Positions 36,870-45,925 of a stretch of 64,000 nt of DNA are shown here, one piece after another. The stretch comes from Butyrivibrio sp. WCD3002 (GTDB taxonomy: Bacteria; Bacillota; Clostridia; Lachnospirales; Lachnospiraceae). Position numbers and translations under genes: made by a program. The stretch lies in assembly GCF_000424265.1 (NCBI RefSeq), contig NZ_KE384154.1, forward strand, positions 32,180 to 96,179. Direction: 5' to 3'. The notes below the pieces were generated by a model. It had not been told where the DNA came from. It searched no databases and saw only the letters and a program-made list of their open reading frames with translations. The stretch's first letter is position 1; each line of letters starts with the position of its first letter.

Positions 36870-37310
36870 TCATTTTTTAATGATATCAGCTATATAATCC
36901 ATGGCCATAAGATATCCGTCAAGTCCATGTCCATAAATCTGTTTATCGCAGGCAGGGGCTGTAACTGAATTAGCTCTGAAAGCCTCTCTGTTAGTAATAT
37001 CTGATATATGAACTTCAACTTTTATGATGTTCTCAAGGCTCTTAAGGGCATCATGTATTGCATAGCTGTAATGTGTATATGCGCCGGGATTTATAACGAT
37101 TCCGTCAGTGCCGTTAAAATATGCCTCCTGGAGTTTATCGATAATGGCGCCTTCATGGTTCGACTGCCAGGTCTCAACCTCAGCTCCCATGTCATCAGCC
37201 TTATCCTTTATCATCTTAATAAGGTAGTCATAATCCTGATTTCCATAGACAGCCTTCTCTCTGATGCCAAGGAAATTAAGATTTGGTCCGTTAATTACAA
37301 GTATATTCAT
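36870..37310 (-). CDS. aroQ: type II 3-dehydroquinate dehydratase
   Basis: The 146-residue enzyme makes 3-dehydroshikimate from 3-dehydroquinate in the shikimate pathway. ILVINGPNLNFLGIRE holds the conserved Asn/Pro loop and the catalytic Tyr follows in EKAVYGNQDY. NPGAYTHYSYAIHDAL and EVHISDITNREAFRANS are also canonical, as in dodecameric type II enzymes. The frame has an ATG at 37319, but GGGGAG abuts it, so ATG 37310, nine bases beyond, is the better start. It lies 24 bases after the fused aroE-aroK gene and continues that operon. Confidence 0.94.
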   Translation of the reverse strand: MNILVINGPNLNFLGIREKAVYGNQDYDYLIKMIKDKADDMGAEVETWQSNHEGAIIDKLQEAYFNGTDGIVINPGAYTHYSYAIHDALKSLENIIKVEVHISDITNREAFRANSVTAPACDKQIYGHGLDGYLMAMDYIADIIKK

Positions 37311-37334
37311 AAGTTGCATCTCCCCAAATGATAT

Positions 37335-38723
37335 TTAAAGAACAGTCTCTGCCACCTCTACCGCTACTCTTTTAATATTCTTCCCGTCGGTTGAAACTAC
37401 AACATCCGCAGCGGATTCGTAGATCTCCCTCCTTGAATCAAGAAGTTCCCTGATCCTTGCAAGCTTATCTTCCGTATTAAGAAGTGGTCTTGATGTATCC
37501 CTCTTTACTCTTTTATACACTGTCTCAGGAGTTGCCTTGAGATAAACAACTGTACCTATCTTCTTTAGAAGTTCTCTGTTCTTTTCTCTCAAAGGAAGTC
37601 CGCCGCCCACAGCCAGCACCATATTTTTTCTGCCGGATTCGATTAGACTTTCAAGGTATTTTGTCTCGATGTCCCTGAAGTATTCCTCACCTTCTTCTGC
37701 AAAAATATCTTTGATCTTCCTGCCCTGCTCCTTCTCGATAGCCGCATCGGAATCAATCTTATCATAGCCAAAGAATCTTGAAAGCGTTCTTGAAACCGCG
37801 CTTTTTCCGCTTCCCATAAAGCCCACAAGAATAATATTTTCACCGCCCAAAAGAGTCTCTAAGAGCTTTCTGTAAACCTCCTCGCAGTCCTTGTCGGAAA
37901 TCTTCGTATCATTCCAAAGCTCATAGGCACAAATGCCCTGATAAAGCAAAGTCCTAAGTCCCGTTATCACATAAGCTCCAGCTTCCTCGCAGTAACGAAG
38001 GAATTTTGTCTTGAAGGGTCTGTAAACCGCATCATACCCAACCTCTATCAAGCTGTAAAAATCCGGATCTTCTATAACAGCCTTATCAGAATCGGGCATA
38101 AGTCCGACAGATGTCATCTGAAAACAAATATATGTCCTGTCAGAAGGAAGCTTTTTATAATCTGATAGCTCCATGGCTTTGCAAAGATCTTTACCTGCAA
38201 AATCATTTACGTCGCTGCTGAGCTTTACAGCATTTGCAAGTGTTCTGTTCAGAATAAATACCTCTTTGGCACCTTCCTCAGCACAAAGATAAGCTGCAGG
38301 CTTACTGATTCCGCCTGCTCCAAGGATTATGACTGATTTTCCCTTAAGCTTTACCTTCTCATGCTCAAAGGATTTTTTAATGCCATAATAGTCGGTGTTA
38401 TATCCCTTAAAGCCGCTGCCATCCGCTGTTCTCACAAGGGTATTAACAGCGCCTATGCGCTCCGCCACGGGATCTATCTCAGCGAGGTAAGGAATGACTG
38501 CGCTTTTGTGGGGAACAGTGACATTAAGACCAAGTATATCAAGGGCCAGTGCTCCTTTTACCGCATCGCCTACCTTATTATTTTCAACCTCGAAGGGAAC
38601 ATATACCAAATCCGTTCCCGTCTTTGCTGCAAGTGTATTGTGAATATCCGGAGAAATTGTGTGATGCACAGGGTTTCCTATAAGACCGCAAACCCTTGTT
38701 GTCCCGTAGATGTCTCTTCTCAT
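37335..38723 (-). CDS. fused shikimate dehydrogenase / shikimate kinase
   Basis: The 462-residue protein joins two consecutive shikimate-pathway functions. Residues 1-285 or so are AroE: GLIGNPVHHTISPDIHNTLA binds shikimate, LNVTVPHK holds the catalytic Lys, and GAGGISKPAAYLCAEEGA binds NADP. From about 293 the AroK domain follows: Walker A VGFMGSGKSAV, DSDAAIEKEQGRKIKDIF and VGGGLPL, with RPLLN for the lid. The two domains are separated by a short helical linker and share one frame without a stop. Its start shares one base with the stop of the yqeG-like gene (TAATG), with GGGAGG as the ribosome-binding site. Confidence 0.93.
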   Translation of the reverse strand: MRRDIYGTTRVCGLIGNPVHHTISPDIHNTLAAKTGTDLVYVPFEVENNKVGDAVKGALALDILGLNVTVPHKSAVIPYLAEIDPVAERIGAVNTLVRTADGSGFKGYNTDYYGIKKSFEHEKVKLKGKSVIILGAGGISKPAAYLCAEEGAKEVFILNRTLANAVKLSSDVNDFAGKDLCKAMELSDYKKLPSDRTYICFQMTSVGLMPDSDKAVIEDPDFYSLIEVGYDAVYRPFKTKFLRYCEEAGAYVITGLRTLLYQGICAYELWNDTKISDKDCEEVYRKLLETLLGGENIILVGFMGSGKSAVSRTLSRFFGYDKIDSDAAIEKEQGRKIKDIFAEEGEEYFRDIETKYLESLIESGRKNMVLAVGGGLPLREKNRELLKKIGTVVYLKATPETVYKRVKRDTSRPLLNTEDKLARIRELLDSRREIYESAADVVVSTDGKNIKRVAVEVAETVL

Positions 38724-39274
38724 TATATCCTCCCGCCGGTGCCCTTATGCTTTCTCTTTTCAGACGCTCTCTTCTGTTTATGAAGATGAAGTCTGTAAAA
38801 CAGCAGGACAACAGCCTCAATTTTTCTCTTAAGGACTATCTGTATCTCTTCCTTTTTATCGATCTGATTGACCAAATATGTGCGGATGCCCACTCTGTTT
38901 GCGCCCCAGACATCAGTAAAAATCTGATCTCCAACAAACAGCGTGTTATCAGGCGCAGTGTTCATGCGCTCCATAGCCCTTAAATAGCCGGCTTTCATTG
39001 GCTTATTTGCCTTGTAGATGTATTTGGATTCCACATCATCAGCAAAGGAGCTTACTCTCGGCTCCTTATTGTTGGACAAAAGCATGGTGTCATAGCCTAT
39101 ATCGTGCAATCTCTTAAAAAAGAGAACCGCCCTTTCGTCTGCAGGCGCGCCATGGGAAACCAGCGTGTTATCGATGTCAAAGATAACGCCTCTGTAGCCC
39201 TTTTCATATAGTTCTTCAAATGGAATTTCAAAGGTTGAATCCGAGGTATCACTCGGGAATAGTAAATGTCTCAT
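38723..39274 (-). CDS. YqeG-type HAD phosphatase
   Basis: A 183-residue HAD-superfamily IIIA protein. The nucleophile motif is GVIFDIDNTLVSHGAP (about 30-45), motif II is LLSNN (about 74-78), and the conserved Lys and acidic motif lie in KPMKAGYLRAMERMN and FVGDQIFTDVWGANRVGI. This matches YqeG, related to phosphatidylglycerophosphate phosphatases, which often precedes aroE in Firmicutes. The basic C-terminal tail (KQKRASEKRKHKG) is distinctive. It starts the operon with aroE-aroK and aroQ. Confidence 0.88.
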   Translation of the reverse strand: MRHLLFPSDTSDSTFEIPFEELYEKGYRGVIFDIDNTLVSHGAPADERAVLFFKRLHDIGYDTMLLSNNKEPRVSSFADDVESKYIYKANKPMKAGYLRAMERMNTAPDNTLFVGDQIFTDVWGANRVGIRTYLVNQIDKKEEIQIVLKRKIEAVVLLFYRLHLHKQKRASEKRKHKGTGGRI

Positions 39275-39300
39275 GGGACAAATTTTACAATATATGCATA

Positions 39301-39332
39301 AAAAAATCGAGCAGGAAGTTGAATCCTGCTCG
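39301..39332 (-). terminator. terminator between the small gene and yqeG
   Basis: CGAGCAGGA (39308-39316) pairs with TCCTGCTCG (39324-39332). On the minus strand it is followed by ATTTTTTTATG. It ends the gene at 39348. Confidence 0.8.
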
Positions 39333-39347
39333 AAAAAGTTTCTGAAA

Positions 39348-39764
39348 TTATTTTCTTATAACTGTACCATCCTCATCGCTGAAAATAACGTCGGTGTTCT
39401 TACCTGTTGTCAAAGCTCCGTTTCCTACAAAGTACTGATACTCATGAAGGACTGAATCCTTCTGCATTGCGGAAACTGCTTTTTTCATAACTCCTGACTG
39501 TATGCCCCCAATGTTGCCAAGTCCGATAAGCGAATTATCTCTGTTACCAAGTGTGATCTGAATATTATCAAGTGAAGAATTTCTTCGCTGTGCTTTCTGT
39601 TCAGGTTCCTTCACAGCATCTGAAACAGTTTTATTATCACTCTGCTCAGGCTGATAAGAAAGTGCATCATATCTCGGAGATCCAACATTCCCGGGGGAAG
39701 CTATTGATTTATCATAAGATGTATTCAGATATGCGTTCTCTGCCTTATAACCGTCTAAACGCAT
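39348..39764 (-). CDS. small conserved-looking protein of unknown function
   Basis: A 138-residue soluble protein with a disordered, Ser/Asn/Gln-rich N-terminal half and a more structured C-terminus containing MKKAVSAMQKDSVLHEYQYF followed by VGNGALTTGKNTDVIFSDEDGTVIRK. I cannot name a family with confidence. The start with Tyr/Asn-rich sequence and the helix MKKAVSAMQKD resemble small proteins seen in flagellated Lachnospiraceae, from memory only. ATG 39764 has an excellent AAAGGAGGGGG, and a terminator follows, so the gene is real and monocistronic. Confidence 0.7.
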   Translation of the reverse strand: MRLDGYKAENAYLNTSYDKSIASPGNVGSPRYDALSYQPEQSDNKTVSDAVKEPEQKAQRRNSSLDNIQITLGNRDNSLIGLGNIGGIQSGVMKKAVSAMQKDSVLHEYQYFVGNGALTTGKNTDVIFSDEDGTVIRK

Positions 39765-39892
39765 GGCCCCCTCCTTTCTTCATACCATATTATTTTATCT
39801 TAATTCATGGCATGATTCAATCTTCGACCTGCATCTGTTAGCTATATCGGCAAGAATGTTTCAATACTTAACAGTTAAATTGAAATTTTACA

Positions 39893-40648
39893 TCATTTTC
39901 TGATTCCGGCTGCACGTAAAAGCTCTTTCGTGTACTCAGAAGAAGGATTTTTATAAACGCTTTTTGTCTCTCCGTACTCCTGAATAATGCCATCCTTCAT
40001 AACCGCCACATGATCGCATATCTGATAAATAACTCTGAGATCATGGGATATGAAAAGAATGGTGATTCCCATATTCCTGTGAAGCTGTTGCAAAAGCTCA
40101 AGTATCTGAGCCTGAATAGTAACATCAAGGGCTGAAACAGGCTCATCTGCCACCAGCACCTTAGGATTTCTCATAAGTGCTACTCCAATGCTGATACGCT
40201 GCCTCTGTCCGCCTGACAGCTGAGATGGATATCTGTCCAGCATATTTTCCGTAAGCCCTACTGCCTTGATGATTTCCTTAACTCTCTTTTCGCGCTCTTC
40301 TTTTGTCCATTTATACTTCTTGTCGGACTTAAGAGGTTCCTCCAAAAGCCAGCCGATTTTCTTACTGGGATTAAGGGAGGAATAGGGATCCTGGAAAACC
40401 ATCTGCGGATCAGAATATTTCTGTTCCAGCACGCCGTCATAGATCTTGTTCATGCCAACAATAGTCTTGGCAAGGGTTGATTTGCCGCATCCGGATTCTC
40501 CTGCAAGGCCCAGAATCTCACCCTCGTAGACGTCAAGATCTACCCCTTTTAAAACATGATTCATCCTGTCTTTACTAAAGGGTGTCTTTTTATGATTTTT
40601 ATAATATACATTCAGATTCCTGATCTGAATTACTCTTTCCTGTTCCAT
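39893..40648 (-). CDS. oligopeptide ABC importer, ATPase subunit (OppF/DppF-like)
   Basis: A 251-residue ATPase of the peptide importer class. Walker A GESGCGKSTLAKTIVG, signature LSGGQRQRISIGVALM, Walker B VLVADEPVSALD and switch His ISHDLRVIYQ are intact. The C-terminus is shorter than in OppF with an iron-sulfur extension. An in-frame GTG at 40675 overlaps the upstream ATPase stop (GTGA), but ATG 40648 behind AGGA fits better as start. It is the last gene of a five-gene importer operon. Confidence 0.88.
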   Translation of the reverse strand: MEQERVIQIRNLNVYYKNHKKTPFSKDRMNHVLKGVDLDVYEGEILGLAGESGCGKSTLAKTIVGMNKIYDGVLEQKYSDPQMVFQDPYSSLNPSKKIGWLLEEPLKSDKKYKWTKEEREKRVKEIIKAVGLTENMLDRYPSQLSGGQRQRISIGVALMRNPKVLVADEPVSALDVTIQAQILELLQQLHRNMGITILFISHDLRVIYQICDHVAVMKDGIIQEYGETKSVYKNPSSEYTKELLRAAGIRK

Positions 40649-40671
40649 ACTGTTTCCTGTATACAAAAACC

Positions 40672-41466
40672 TCACAGATCAATCTGCGGTATTGCTGCGA
40701 TCAGCTTTCTTGTATAGCTCATCTTAGGTGATCTGAATATTTCCTCAACGTTGCCTGTCTCAACTATATTGCCGGACTGCATGACTATTACTCTCTGGCA
40801 AAGCTGCCTTATAAGTGAAAGATCATGGGATATGAAAATAATGGCAGTTCCCTTTTCCTTGTTAAGCTTTCTTAAAAGCTCGACTATCTGTGCCTGAATC
40901 GTAACATCAAGGGCTGTCGTGGGCTCGTCTGCTATAAGGATTCTTGGCTCTGCTATCATTGCCGCAGCGATCATAACTCTCTGTCTCATACCGCCTGACA
41001 GCTCATGAGGGTACATGTCATATACCTTCTCAGGCTCACGGAGGCCAACAGCATCCATCATCTCGATGGCCTTTTTCTTCCTTGTAACCTTATCGATCTC
41101 CTTATGATGGATTCTGAGGGATTCCTCAACCTGCCAGCCAATCTTTTTTACCGGATTAAGTGAGGTCATAGGCTCCTGGAAAATAATGGAAATCTCATCA
41201 CCCTGATAGGATCTTAAAATCTTACGGTCACAGGTAAGAAGATCGTGGCCGTCAAACATTATCCTTCCGTTTTTGGTAAGAGCATGTCTCTTAAGTAGTC
41301 CTGCTATCGCAAGGGCACTCATACTTTTACCCGAGCCGGACTCACCAACTATACCGACGATCTCGCCCTTTTCCAGCATGAGGTCAAAGTCCTCAACAAC
41401 AGTTTCAGGCTTATCATGATCGTGAAACTCAATATGAAGATCTGTTACATCTAAAATAACTTCCAT
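40672..41466 (-). CDS. oligopeptide ABC importer, ATPase subunit (OppD/DppD-like)
   Basis: The 264-residue ATPase pairs with its neighbour to power the importer. Walker [18 protein letters not shown]-loop [11 protein letters not shown], signature [16 protein letters not shown], Walker [13 protein letters not shown] and switch His [10 protein letters not shown] are all normal, and the MTSLNPV stretch after the Q-loop is typical of the dipeptide/oligopeptide/nickel class. It lies 26 bases after the OppC-like gene. Its stop is about 24 bases from the preferred start of the second ATPase. Confidence 0.9.
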   Translation of the reverse strand: MEVILDVTDLHIEFHDHDKPETVVEDFDLMLEKGEIVGIVGESGSGKSMSALAIAGLLKRHALTKNGRIMFDGHDLLTCDRKILRSYQGDEISIIFQEPMTSLNPVKKIGWQVEESLRIHHKEIDKVTRKKKAIEMMDAVGLREPEKVYDMYPHELSGGMRQRVMIAAAMIAEPRILIADEPTTALDVTIQAQIVELLRKLNKEKGTAIIFISHDLSLIRQLCQRVIVMQSGNIVETGNVEEIFRSPKMSYTRKLIAAIPQIDL

Positions 41467-41492
41467 GTAAAATCTCCTAAAATAGATCTAAA

Positions 41493-42332
41493 TCAATAAT
41501 TTGAGATTCTCTTAATTCCTTCGCTGAGGAATGAAAAGCCCAAAACCATAATAACTATCACAACACCTATGCTGATAACATAGCTGGGTCTGTTGAAAAG
41601 ATAACTCTGTGCGTCAGAGAGCATATTTCCAAGGCTTGCATAGGGCGGCTGCGCACCGATTCCAAGGAAGCTGAGTCCTGCCTCTGCAAGAACCGCATTA
41701 TTAAAGCCTATCATTATGGACGACATAAGAACGCCTACCGTGTTTGGCAAAATGTGCACGAAAATAATTCTCATATCCGACACGCCCTGAAGTCTCGCCA
41801 CCTCTACGTAGTCCATGTTTTTACTTCTAAGAAACTCACCTCTTACTATTCTGGCAAAGCTTGGAACAAAGGAAATTCCAAGGGCTACTGCAACCTGATA
41901 TGTACCTGTTCCAAAGAGGCTGACAAATACCAGTGAAAGCAGAATACTGGGAAAAGCAAGCATGGCATCAATAACTCTCATGCTTACCTCATCGAAGATA
42001 CCGCCAAAGTAACCTGTGAGAGCACCGATGATAGTGCCAAGTCCTGCACCGATAACGATGGTAGATGCTGCAATTGCAAGAGTCACTCTACTACCATACA
42101 TAACTCTGCTAAGCACATCCCTGCCCATGTGGTCTGTTCCCATCCAGTGCTTAAAGGAAAAGCCCTGGAGCTTTGAGGATGCATCCATCTTTGTAGGTGA
42201 ATAGGGCATATAAAAGAGTCCTATGAAAACCATTAGCAGAATCACGCCTGTAAATATGCAGCCCAAAATCAGGTATGAATTTCTTTTGCCGGTGGCTTTG
42301 TTTTTTCTGAAAAGTGATAAAAATCTTTTCAT
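41493..42332 (-). CDS. oligopeptide ABC importer, permease (OppC/DppC-like)
   Basis: A 279-residue permease with the N-terminal extra membrane helix (about 20-42) typical of OppC and five further helices. The binding-protein-dependent transport region includes HWMGTDHMGRDVLSRVMYGSR (about 64-84, consensus GTD..GRD..SR) and the EAA loop ARIVRGEFLRSKNMDYVEVARLQG. Together with the OppB-like permease it forms the channel. Its start shares one base with the stop of that gene, so the two are translationally coupled. Confidence 0.92.
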   Translation of the reverse strand: MKRFLSLFRKNKATGKRNSYLILGCIFTGVILLMVFIGLFYMPYSPTKMDASSKLQGFSFKHWMGTDHMGRDVLSRVMYGSRVTLAIAASTIVIGAGLGTIIGALTGYFGGIFDEVSMRVIDAMLAFPSILLSLVFVSLFGTGTYQVAVALGISFVPSFARIVRGEFLRSKNMDYVEVARLQGVSDMRIIFVHILPNTVGVLMSSIMIGFNNAVLAEAGLSFLGIGAQPPYASLGNMLSDAQSYLFNRPSYVISIGVVIVIMVLGFSFLSEGIKRISNY

Positions 42333-43276
42333 TACTCCTCCACCTCGATTCTGGGATCTATGATCCTGTAAATAATATCAACCAAAAGGTTAATGACAAG
42401 TACCATTATGGCGATTCCCATGATGATGGCCTCAACAACGGGATAATCTCTGTTATTGATAGATGAGAGCAATATCCTGCTGATACCGGGTATGCCAAAA
42501 ACCTGCTCAATTACTATACTTCCCGCAACCATATCTGCGAGAGCCATTCCCATAAAGGTAACTACGGGAATCATTGCATTTTTAAGGACATGGCGGTAAA
42601 GCACTGCGTTTGTTGTATTTCCTCTGCTGTAGGCCGTTCTTGTATAATCCTTACCTGCTTCCTCAATAACCGAGCCTCTAAGAAGCTTAGTGGCCATGGC
42701 TGCCTTGGGAAGAGCAATGGCAATTGCCGGCAGAATCAAATACTTTATAAACGCACCAAAGTCCTTTGTATATGAAACGAAGCCGCCGGGCTTAAATACT
42801 CTCAAAATAACCCCGAAAAAGAAGGTTATGAGAATACCTGAAAAGAAGGGCGGAATCGCCATTATTATCTGATTTAATATTGAAATGATATGATCCATGA
42901 TTCCGTTTTCATGCTTGGCAATGTATATTCCAAGAGGAATTGATATAAGAACCATGACTACGAATGACATAATAGCCAGTGTAAGAGTTATCGGTATCTT
43001 CTCTGCTATCATTCCTGCAACAGGAATCTTGTAATCATAAGAAGTACCCATATCTCCCTGAATAAAAGAAGTAAACCATCTGAAATATCTTACAAGGAGT
43101 GGATCATTAAGTCCCATCTTCTCCCTGTACTGAGCAATAAGCTCCGGAGTTGCCTCTGTACCGAACATTCTGGTAACAGGATCTCCGGGAATAAGACTAA
43201 AAGCTAAAAACACGCACAGAGATACAACGAATAAAGTAAGCACCATGCTTAAAACCTTTTTCAATATATATCTCAT
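42332..43276 (-). CDS. oligopeptide ABC importer, permease (OppB/DppB-like)
   Basis: The 314-residue permease begins with the usual short N-terminus and TM1 (MRYILKKVLSMVLTLFVVSL), then SLIPGDPVTRMFG, and has six membrane helices. The EAA-type loop reads KLLRGSVIEEAGKDYTRTAYSRG, and ADMVAGSIVIEQVFGIPGIS is conserved in this class. It lies 55 bases after the substrate-binding-protein gene. Peptide specificity is the default for this family, but nickel or opine importers look alike. Confidence 0.92.
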   Translation of the reverse strand: MRYILKKVLSMVLTLFVVSLCVFLAFSLIPGDPVTRMFGTEATPELIAQYREKMGLNDPLLVRYFRWFTSFIQGDMGTSYDYKIPVAGMIAEKIPITLTLAIMSFVVMVLISIPLGIYIAKHENGIMDHIISILNQIIMAIPPFFSGILITFFFGVILRVFKPGGFVSYTKDFGAFIKYLILPAIAIALPKAAMATKLLRGSVIEEAGKDYTRTAYSRGNTTNAVLYRHVLKNAMIPVVTFMGMALADMVAGSIVIEQVFGIPGISRILLSSINNRDYPVVEAIIMGIAIMVLVINLLVDIIYRIIDPRIEVEE

Positions 43277-43331
43277 ATGCGTGTTCCTCTTTTTACTAAA
43301 TTATTAAATATCCGCCGGTGTTAAGCAGTAA

Positions 43332-44945
43332 TTACTGTGCAGGCTTGATTTTTGCAAAATCCTGCGCATAAAGCGGATAGAATGTGTATCCTGTGTAATT
43401 CTTATTGAGAACTACGAATTCAGGAAGGTCCTGAATATATACGTTTGCAGCCTTCTCGGAAAGGATCTTCTCACATTCCTTGTACTTAGCTGTCTTCTCA
43501 GCATCATCAGTTGCCTTAACTGCTGCTGCAAGAGCTGCATCATAATCTGAATCGCTGAAGTTGATGAAGTTGTTATGTGCATCTGAACCATATCTGGAAA
43601 GAAGCGCATAAGCTGTAAGTGTAGAAGCATCAACACCTACTACTGTTGACTGGAAGTTGCGGTTTGTATAAACATCATCAAGCCATGTGTTCCACTCAAC
43701 CTCCTGGATAGTAGCGTTTACACCGATCTCCTTGAACTGCTCAACAAGCACCTGTGCTGTATCAACGTGCTGTGTGTAGTTTGAAGGAACAGTGATTGTG
43801 AAATCAAAGCCGTTAGGATATCCTGCCTCAGCAAGAAGCTCCTTAGCCTTAGCTGTATCCTGGTTGTATGTATCGTTAAGACTTTCATCAAAGTACTTAC
43901 CGAATGAAGGGAACATGCTACTTCCGATTTCTGTACCCTTACCATCTGAAACGAAATCCATGATTGTCTGAGGATCTATTGCATAGCAGAGAGCCTGACG
44001 TACCTTAACGTTATCAAAGGGCTCTTTTGCATTGTTGAGGTAAAGAGCCTGTACAAGGTTCATGGTTCCTTCATAAACATCAAACTTATCGGAAAGCTGT
44101 GATACCTGAGCACTTGTTACACGTGCGTACATATCAAGTGAGCCGCCCTCTAATTCCATTACGATTGAATCTGAGTTAGCTACAACCTTAAGAGTGATAT
44201 CCTTGATGTAAGCTGCATCGCCCCAGTACTCATCAAACTTTGTAAGGATTACATTCTCCTGGGGAGAACGTGAAACAAACTTGTAAGGGCCTGTTCCGAT
44301 AGGGTTACCCTCGGGATCCTCGTTTGATGCAGGTATGATAGAAACTATCATATATGCAAGGAACTCAGTGTTTGCTTCCTTAAGTGTCATTACAATTGTG
44401 GACTCGTCCGGTGTCTCAACACTTTCAATATTAGAAAATGCCGATATCAACGGATCACTTCCATCGGTACCGGCATTACGCTCAATCGAATATTTTACAT
44501 CCTCTACCGTAACCGTGGATCCATCATGGAACTTAACTCCATCTCTCAGTGTGAAGGTATAAGTCTTTCCATCATCTGAAATTGTGTAGTCGCTGGCTAT
44601 GGCAGGCTGAAGATTACCATCTGAATCAGGCTTTACCAGTCCTTCGTAAACATTGAACAGTATCTCTCTGGTTCCCGCTGATTTTGCAAGATGCGGGTCC
44701 ATACTGTCAATATCCTGAGGAATACCGATAGTAATCTGTGAAAGATCATCCGCTGATACAGTGCCGTCTCCGTTACCTGCTTCACTGTTCACCTCTGAAC
44801 TAGCGTCTGCAGTCTGTCCATTCGCATCTGTAGTGGAATCGTCTGCCTTTTTACTTGAGCATCCGCCCAATGTAAGAGTCAGTGTCGTCAACACAACTAA
44901 GAGAATAGAAAGGCCTCTCTTCCTCTCAATCTTTTTCTTCATCAT
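43332..44945 (-). CDS. oligopeptide ABC importer, substrate-binding lipoprotein (OppA/DppA-like)
   Basis: The 537-residue protein has a lipoprotein signal peptide with lipobox LTLGGCSSKK (Cys at about 29), a Ser/Asp/Asn-rich linker and the large family 5 solute-binding domain. Typical segments are DSMDPHLAKSAGTREILFNV (about 79-98), YEGLVKPDSDGNLQPAIASD and NNAKEPFDNVKVRQALCYAI. It is anchored outside the membrane and captures peptides for the permease encoded downstream. ATG 44945 is followed by a second ATG codon. The AAGGA ribosome-binding site fits either. A strong promoter lies about 85 bases upstream. Confidence 0.92.
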   Translation of the reverse strand: MMKKKIERKRGLSILLVVLTTLTLTLGGCSSKKADDSTTDANGQTADASSEVNSEAGNGDGTVSADDLSQITIGIPQDIDSMDPHLAKSAGTREILFNVYEGLVKPDSDGNLQPAIASDYTISDDGKTYTFTLRDGVKFHDGSTVTVEDVKYSIERNAGTDGSDPLISAFSNIESVETPDESTIVMTLKEANTEFLAYMIVSIIPASNEDPEGNPIGTGPYKFVSRSPQENVILTKFDEYWGDAAYIKDITLKVVANSDSIVMELEGGSLDMYARVTSAQVSQLSDKFDVYEGTMNLVQALYLNNAKEPFDNVKVRQALCYAIDPQTIMDFVSDGKGTEIGSSMFPSFGKYFDESLNDTYNQDTAKAKELLAEAGYPNGFDFTITVPSNYTQHVDTAQVLVEQFKEIGVNATIQEVEWNTWLDDVYTNRNFQSTVVGVDASTLTAYALLSRYGSDAHNNFINFSDSDYDAALAAAVKATDDAEKTAKYKECEKILSEKAANVYIQDLPEFVVLNKNYTGYTFYPLYAQDFAKIKPAQ

Positions 44946-45028
44946 GTTACAATCCTTCTTTCTGTATTAAATTTTACCGGAGTACTAAAGCACCTTGATT
45001 ACATGCCGTTCATACTCGCGCCTATAAA

Positions 45029-45057
45029 ACTATACGGAAAGATAGGTCACGTGTCAA
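45029..45057 (-). promoter_or_regulatory. sigma-A-type promoter of the peptide importer operon
   Basis: On the minus strand a consensus TTGACA (45057-45052), a 17-base spacer and TATAGT (45034-45029). It begins 9 bases after the nrdR stop and drives a leader of about 75 bases before the binding-protein gene. Confidence 0.7.
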
Positions 45058-45065
45058 GGGCACTA

Positions 45066-45578
45066 TTATTCTTTTTTAAGAAGGGGTGTACTTTTGTCCG
45101 TTGAATCTGTAATAACGCCTTCCTCTTCCTTCTCAAGAACAATCTTGAGCTCATCCATGAAGGTGTTAACATCCTTGAACTCACGATAAACTGATGCGAA
45201 TCTTACATAAGCAACAGGATCAAGATTCTTCATCTTATCCATGCAAAGCTCGCCGATGATACGGCTGGGAATTTCCTTCTGTTCAAGGTTAAATACTTCT
45301 GTCTCAACAGCATCAACAATCTGAGTAATCTGTTCAGCGCTGACAGGTCTCTTATGACATGCTCTCAGAACACCGGCCTCAATCTTAGCACGATTGTAGG
45401 GCTCACGATTATTATCCTTCTTGATTACGATAAGAGGGATAGTCTCGACCTTCTCATAGGTTGTAAATCTCTTCCCACAGGAATCGCAGACACGTCTGCG
45501 TCTGATGGAAGTGTTCTCATCAGCAGGTCTGGAATCGATTACACGAGTGTTGTCTTTACCGCAAAAGGGACATTTCAT
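45066..45578 (-). CDS. nrdR: transcriptional repressor NrdR
   Basis: The 170-residue regulator of ribonucleotide reductase genes has a zinc ribbon (KCPFCGKDNTRVIDSRP and RRRVCDSCGKRFTTYE) and an ATP-cone domain (IKKDNNREPYNRAKIEAGVLRACHKRPVS region), the two standard parts. The final 20 or so residues (EEEGVITDSTDKSTPLLKKE) go beyond the usual length of about 150. The frame is open to 45608, but MKCPFCG at 45578 with upstream AAAGG is the conserved start. It lies between the ftsZ region and the peptide importer. No nrd gene is in the window. Confidence 0.94.
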   Translation of the reverse strand: MKCPFCGKDNTRVIDSRPADENTSIRRRRVCDSCGKRFTTYEKVETIPLIVIKKDNNREPYNRAKIEAGVLRACHKRPVSAEQITQIVDAVETEVFNLEQKEIPSRIIGELCMDKMKNLDPVAYVRFASVYREFKDVNTFMDELKIVLEKEEEGVITDSTDKSTPLLKKE

Positions 45579-45733
45579 AACACTAACCTTTCTGTGTATT
45601 GCACACAATCAATGTCAATATTTTGGGTTTTGAATTTAAACCCACACAAATTATTGTAACACCATTTTTCGTAATTATCCACACAAAATATCATGTAAAA
45701 ATAGTATAAAATAGGATTTTAGCTATGAGAGAA

Positions 45734-45872
45734 CAAAGAGTCGCTTGCGACTCTTTGCGCGCTGGTGCGCGCAAGCTTTAGCTTGCAAAATTCATCTGCG
45801 CACCAGTCGCATCCTTAGCGGAGCGCTTTTTATTCAATAGGAAATCCGAAGGAATTTCCTATTGAATAAAAA
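45734..45872. repeat. cluster of palindromes between nrdR and ftsZ
   Basis: Consecutive hairpins occupy this gap: 45734-45744 with 45747-45757 (11 bp), 45756-45762 with 45767-45773, 45771-45776 with 45781-45786, and a 19-bp stem 45827-45845 with 45854-45872. CTGGTGCGC (45762-45770) can also pair with GCGCACCAG (45798-45806), so alternative folds exist. No reading frame is supported in 45579-45925. This resembles clustered extragenic palindromes. Confidence 0.75.
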
Positions 45873-45901
45873 AAGAACAACTGCAGGTTTGCAGTTGTTC
45901 T
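45866..45901 (-). terminator. terminator after ftsZ
   Basis: A perfect 12-bp stem (45874-45885 with 45890-45901, four-base loop) is followed on the minus strand by a run of T residues. It lies 24 bases after the ftsZ stop. Confidence 0.88.
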
Positions 45902-45925
45902 TATATATTCATTAAACACTATCTG

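Noticed and set aside
44946..45065. Riboswitch in the leader of the peptide importer
   Set aside because: The leader is only about 75 bases and shows no stable stem set. A plain promoter explains the region.
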